Program-made: the position numbers and the translations under genes | Assembly (NCBI GenBank): GCA_030706015.1 | Contig: JAUZPI010000156.1 | Coordinates: 1 to 5,806, forward strand | DNA: 5,806 nt | From: Bacillota bacterium | GTDB taxonomy: Bacteria > Bacillota > Clostridia > Clostridiales > Clostridiaceae | Direction: 5' to 3' | Shown: piece by piece, positions 4,899-5,806 of the stretch | Layout: every line of letters starts with the position of its first letter | Numbering within the stretch: the first letter of the stretch is position 1 | The notes under the pieces: generated by a model | What the model was told of the DNA's origin: nothing | The model's input: only the letters and a program-made list of their open reading frames with translations | The model's database searches: none

Positions 4899-5429
4899 AT
4901 GAATAAATTTATTGAATATTTAAAGGAAATTAATTCTTCAATGTTTGAAAAAGGTGATGAAAAAGAGATTCAACAGTTAGAAGAGTTGGGTAAAAAAAAG
5001 CTGCCAAAAGAATTTATTATGGTGTATCAAGAAGCAATGCCAATTGACAACGTAGAAATTTATAATGATATTGTTTTATATTCATTTAATAGAATTAAGG
5101 AAGAAAACTTAGATGCTGTACCTGGGGCAAATATCTATCCATATGGCTTGTTAACTTTTGCTTCTACACTAGATGGCGATGCAATATGCATTGATTTGAA
5201 TGACAAAAGTAGTCCTATATATCAATGTTCACATAGCTTATTATCTGATGAAGAAGAAATTAGCTTCTATAAAAATAAAATGATAAGTAAAGAATTTTCT
5301 TATGACAATATTATTAAGTTTTCTATAAGGTTAGCTAATAATTACAGAGAATTTGTAGAAGAAATCATGATGGCGAGCTTAGAAATATATGATGTAGTAG
5401 GAAATGTAATTGAAAATTATAAAGAATAA
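4899..5429 (+). CDS. SUKH (SMI1/KNR4) family protein, putative immunity-type protein
   Basis: The 176-residue soluble acidic protein shows the SUKH layout. An N-terminal helix leads to E-x-x-I-x-x-LE-x-L (22-30), then KLPKEFIMVYQEA (34-46), the position of the family's LP-x-(D/E)-(Y/F) motif. Strands follow, and then PYGLLTFASTLDGDAICIDL (81-100), the equivalent of the conserved G-x-x-x-F-A-x-x-x-G-D-x-x-x-x-D core. SUKH proteins in bacteria mostly act as immunity proteins against nuclease or other polymorphic toxins, and some are solitary. The usual NGG after the first helix is replaced by MPID, so it is a divergent member. ATG 4899 follows AAAGGA at 4881-4886, rather distant at 12 bases; no better start is in frame. 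No toxin gene lies in the window, so the partner is missing, distant or never existed. It could be co-transcribed with the acetyltransferase gene. Confidence 0.8.
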   Translation: MNKFIEYLKEINSSMFEKGDEKEIQQLEELGKKKLPKEFIMVYQEAMPIDNVEIYNDIVLYSFNRIKEENLDAVPGANIYPYGLLTFASTLDGDAICIDLNDKSSPIYQCSHSLLSDEEEISFYKNKMISKEFSYDNIIKFSIRLANNYREFVEEIMMASLEIYDVVGNVIENYKE

Positions 5430-5638
5430 TTTTAACACAAGTTTTAAACATATTGCAGAGTTATATAAATTACAATTTGTCATGGAGTTAAACATAAATT
5501 TCTTACAGTGCAATGCATTATCATAAGCTATCTACAAAAAATCCCAAAAATGCAGCTGGGTGTTAGACTAGATGTGCTAATTTTATATATGATATAGTAT
5601 GATTTATAAAAAATATAACTGAGAAAGAGGTATAAATT
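5430..5638 (+). other. Intergenic gap before the deformylase homologue
   Basis: These 209 bases hold no frame of note and no classical terminator for the SUKH gene. The only short CCCA/TGGG dyad, near 5534-5561, lacks a T-tract. A weak promoter may lie at TTAGAC 5563-5568 with TATGAT 5588-5593 (19-base spacing). The Shine-Dalgarno AAAGAGG at 5624-5630 belongs to the next gene. Confidence 0.4.
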
Positions 5639-5806
5639 ATAATAAAACCAATTATAAAAGATATATTGTTTTTAGGACAAAAATCAGAAGATGCAACTAA
5701 AAATGATATAGTTGTAATTGATGATTTAATAGATACATTAAGAGCAAACCTTGAGAATTGTGTTGGATTGGCTGGTAATATGATTGGAGTAAAAAAGCGT
5801 ATATTA
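5639..5806 (+). CDS. def: Peptide deformylase homologue, 3' truncated by the window; no canonical start codon
   Basis: The frame reads (I)IKPIIKDILFLGQKSEDATK, then DLIDTLRANLENCVGLAGNMIGVKKRIL, to the window edge (56 codons). This is the N-terminal part of the clostridial-type peptide deformylase, the metalloenzyme that removes formyl from the first methionine of new proteins. CVGLAGNMIG is motif I (G-x-G-x-A-A-x-Q in classic enzymes). The second alanine is glycine here, and the Q position is M, which I believe is normal in this subgroup. Motifs II (EGCLS) and III (HExDH) would lie beyond the window. AAAGAGG at 5624-5630 is spaced correctly for a start at 5639, but that codon is ATA, and the only alternatives after the stop at 5633 are ATT 5636 and ATA 5642. 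A single G-to-A change at 5641 from ATG explains this. The gene is thus either a recently disabled extra copy, uses a rare AUA or AUU start, or carries a sequencing error. Confidence 0.85.
   Translation, partial: MIKPIIKDILFLGQKSEDATKNDIVVIDDLIDTLRANLENCVGLAGNMIGVKKRIL

Noticed and set aside
5534..5561. Terminator after the SUKH gene
   Set aside because: Only a 4-bp CCCA/TGGG stem with a long loop and no following T-tract.
228..5580. Integron-like array of gene cassettes (unrelated single genes separated by inverted repeats; a GTTAGAC at 5562-5568)
   Set aside because: No paired RYYYAAC / GTTRRRY sites with the expected attC symmetry are found between the genes, and gene orientation and spacing are irregular.

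Overview
The window is very AT-rich. Its genes use many AUA, AGA and AAA codons, start behind strong Shine-Dalgarno sequences of the AGGAGG type, and end at U-tract hairpins. This fits a low-GC Firmicute, most likely a Clostridium or close relative; that is an inference from style and protein resemblance. The stretch is an accessory-type chromosomal region. It holds single, mostly co-directional small genes with no shared pathway, spaced by long non-coding gaps and gene debris. No CRISPR array, rRNA, tRNA or intact transposase is visible.

Layout. 2-217 is the 3' end of a protein that could be a small P-loop kinase-like NTPase. 390-905 encodes a 171-residue P-loop protein of the FlaR / adenylate-kinase-like 'topology modulation' family. 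949-979 is a promoter with a 19-bp spacer, typical of MerR-controlled promoters. It feeds a MerR-family regulator with a GyrI-like effector-binding domain (1033-1857), which is closed by a terminator. 1949-2130 holds a long hairpin and a structured leader ahead of a small acidic protein of unknown function (2147-2368), which ends at a very strong terminator. 2450-3052 has no convincing gene, only two tiny open frames and a possible membrane-protein remnant on the minus strand. 3118-3591 (minus) encodes a membrane-anchored extracytoplasmic protein. It is separated by a perfect 10+1+10 palindrome from a zone of gene remains: a 5'-truncated, twice-frameshifted YhcG/DUF1016 nuclease pseudogene (3670-4084) and a scrap of an ankyrin-repeat gene (4103-4174). 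4230-4790 is a GNAT acetyltransferase of the RimJ/RimL type. 4899-5429 is a SUKH (SMI1/KNR4) family protein. 5639 to the window end is the start of a clostridial-type peptide deformylase homologue whose expected ATG reads ATA.

The genes do not form an obvious operon or pathway. The MerR gene looks self-regulated. The SUKH protein looks like an orphan immunity-type protein, because no toxin is visible. The deformylase homologue may be a decaying extra copy or may use a non-canonical start codon. I do not see a clear new multi-gene system. The items most worth a second look are the start-less deformylase, the small acidic gene with its folded leader, the nuclease and ankyrin debris beside the perfect palindrome, and the possible internal start in the MerR gene.
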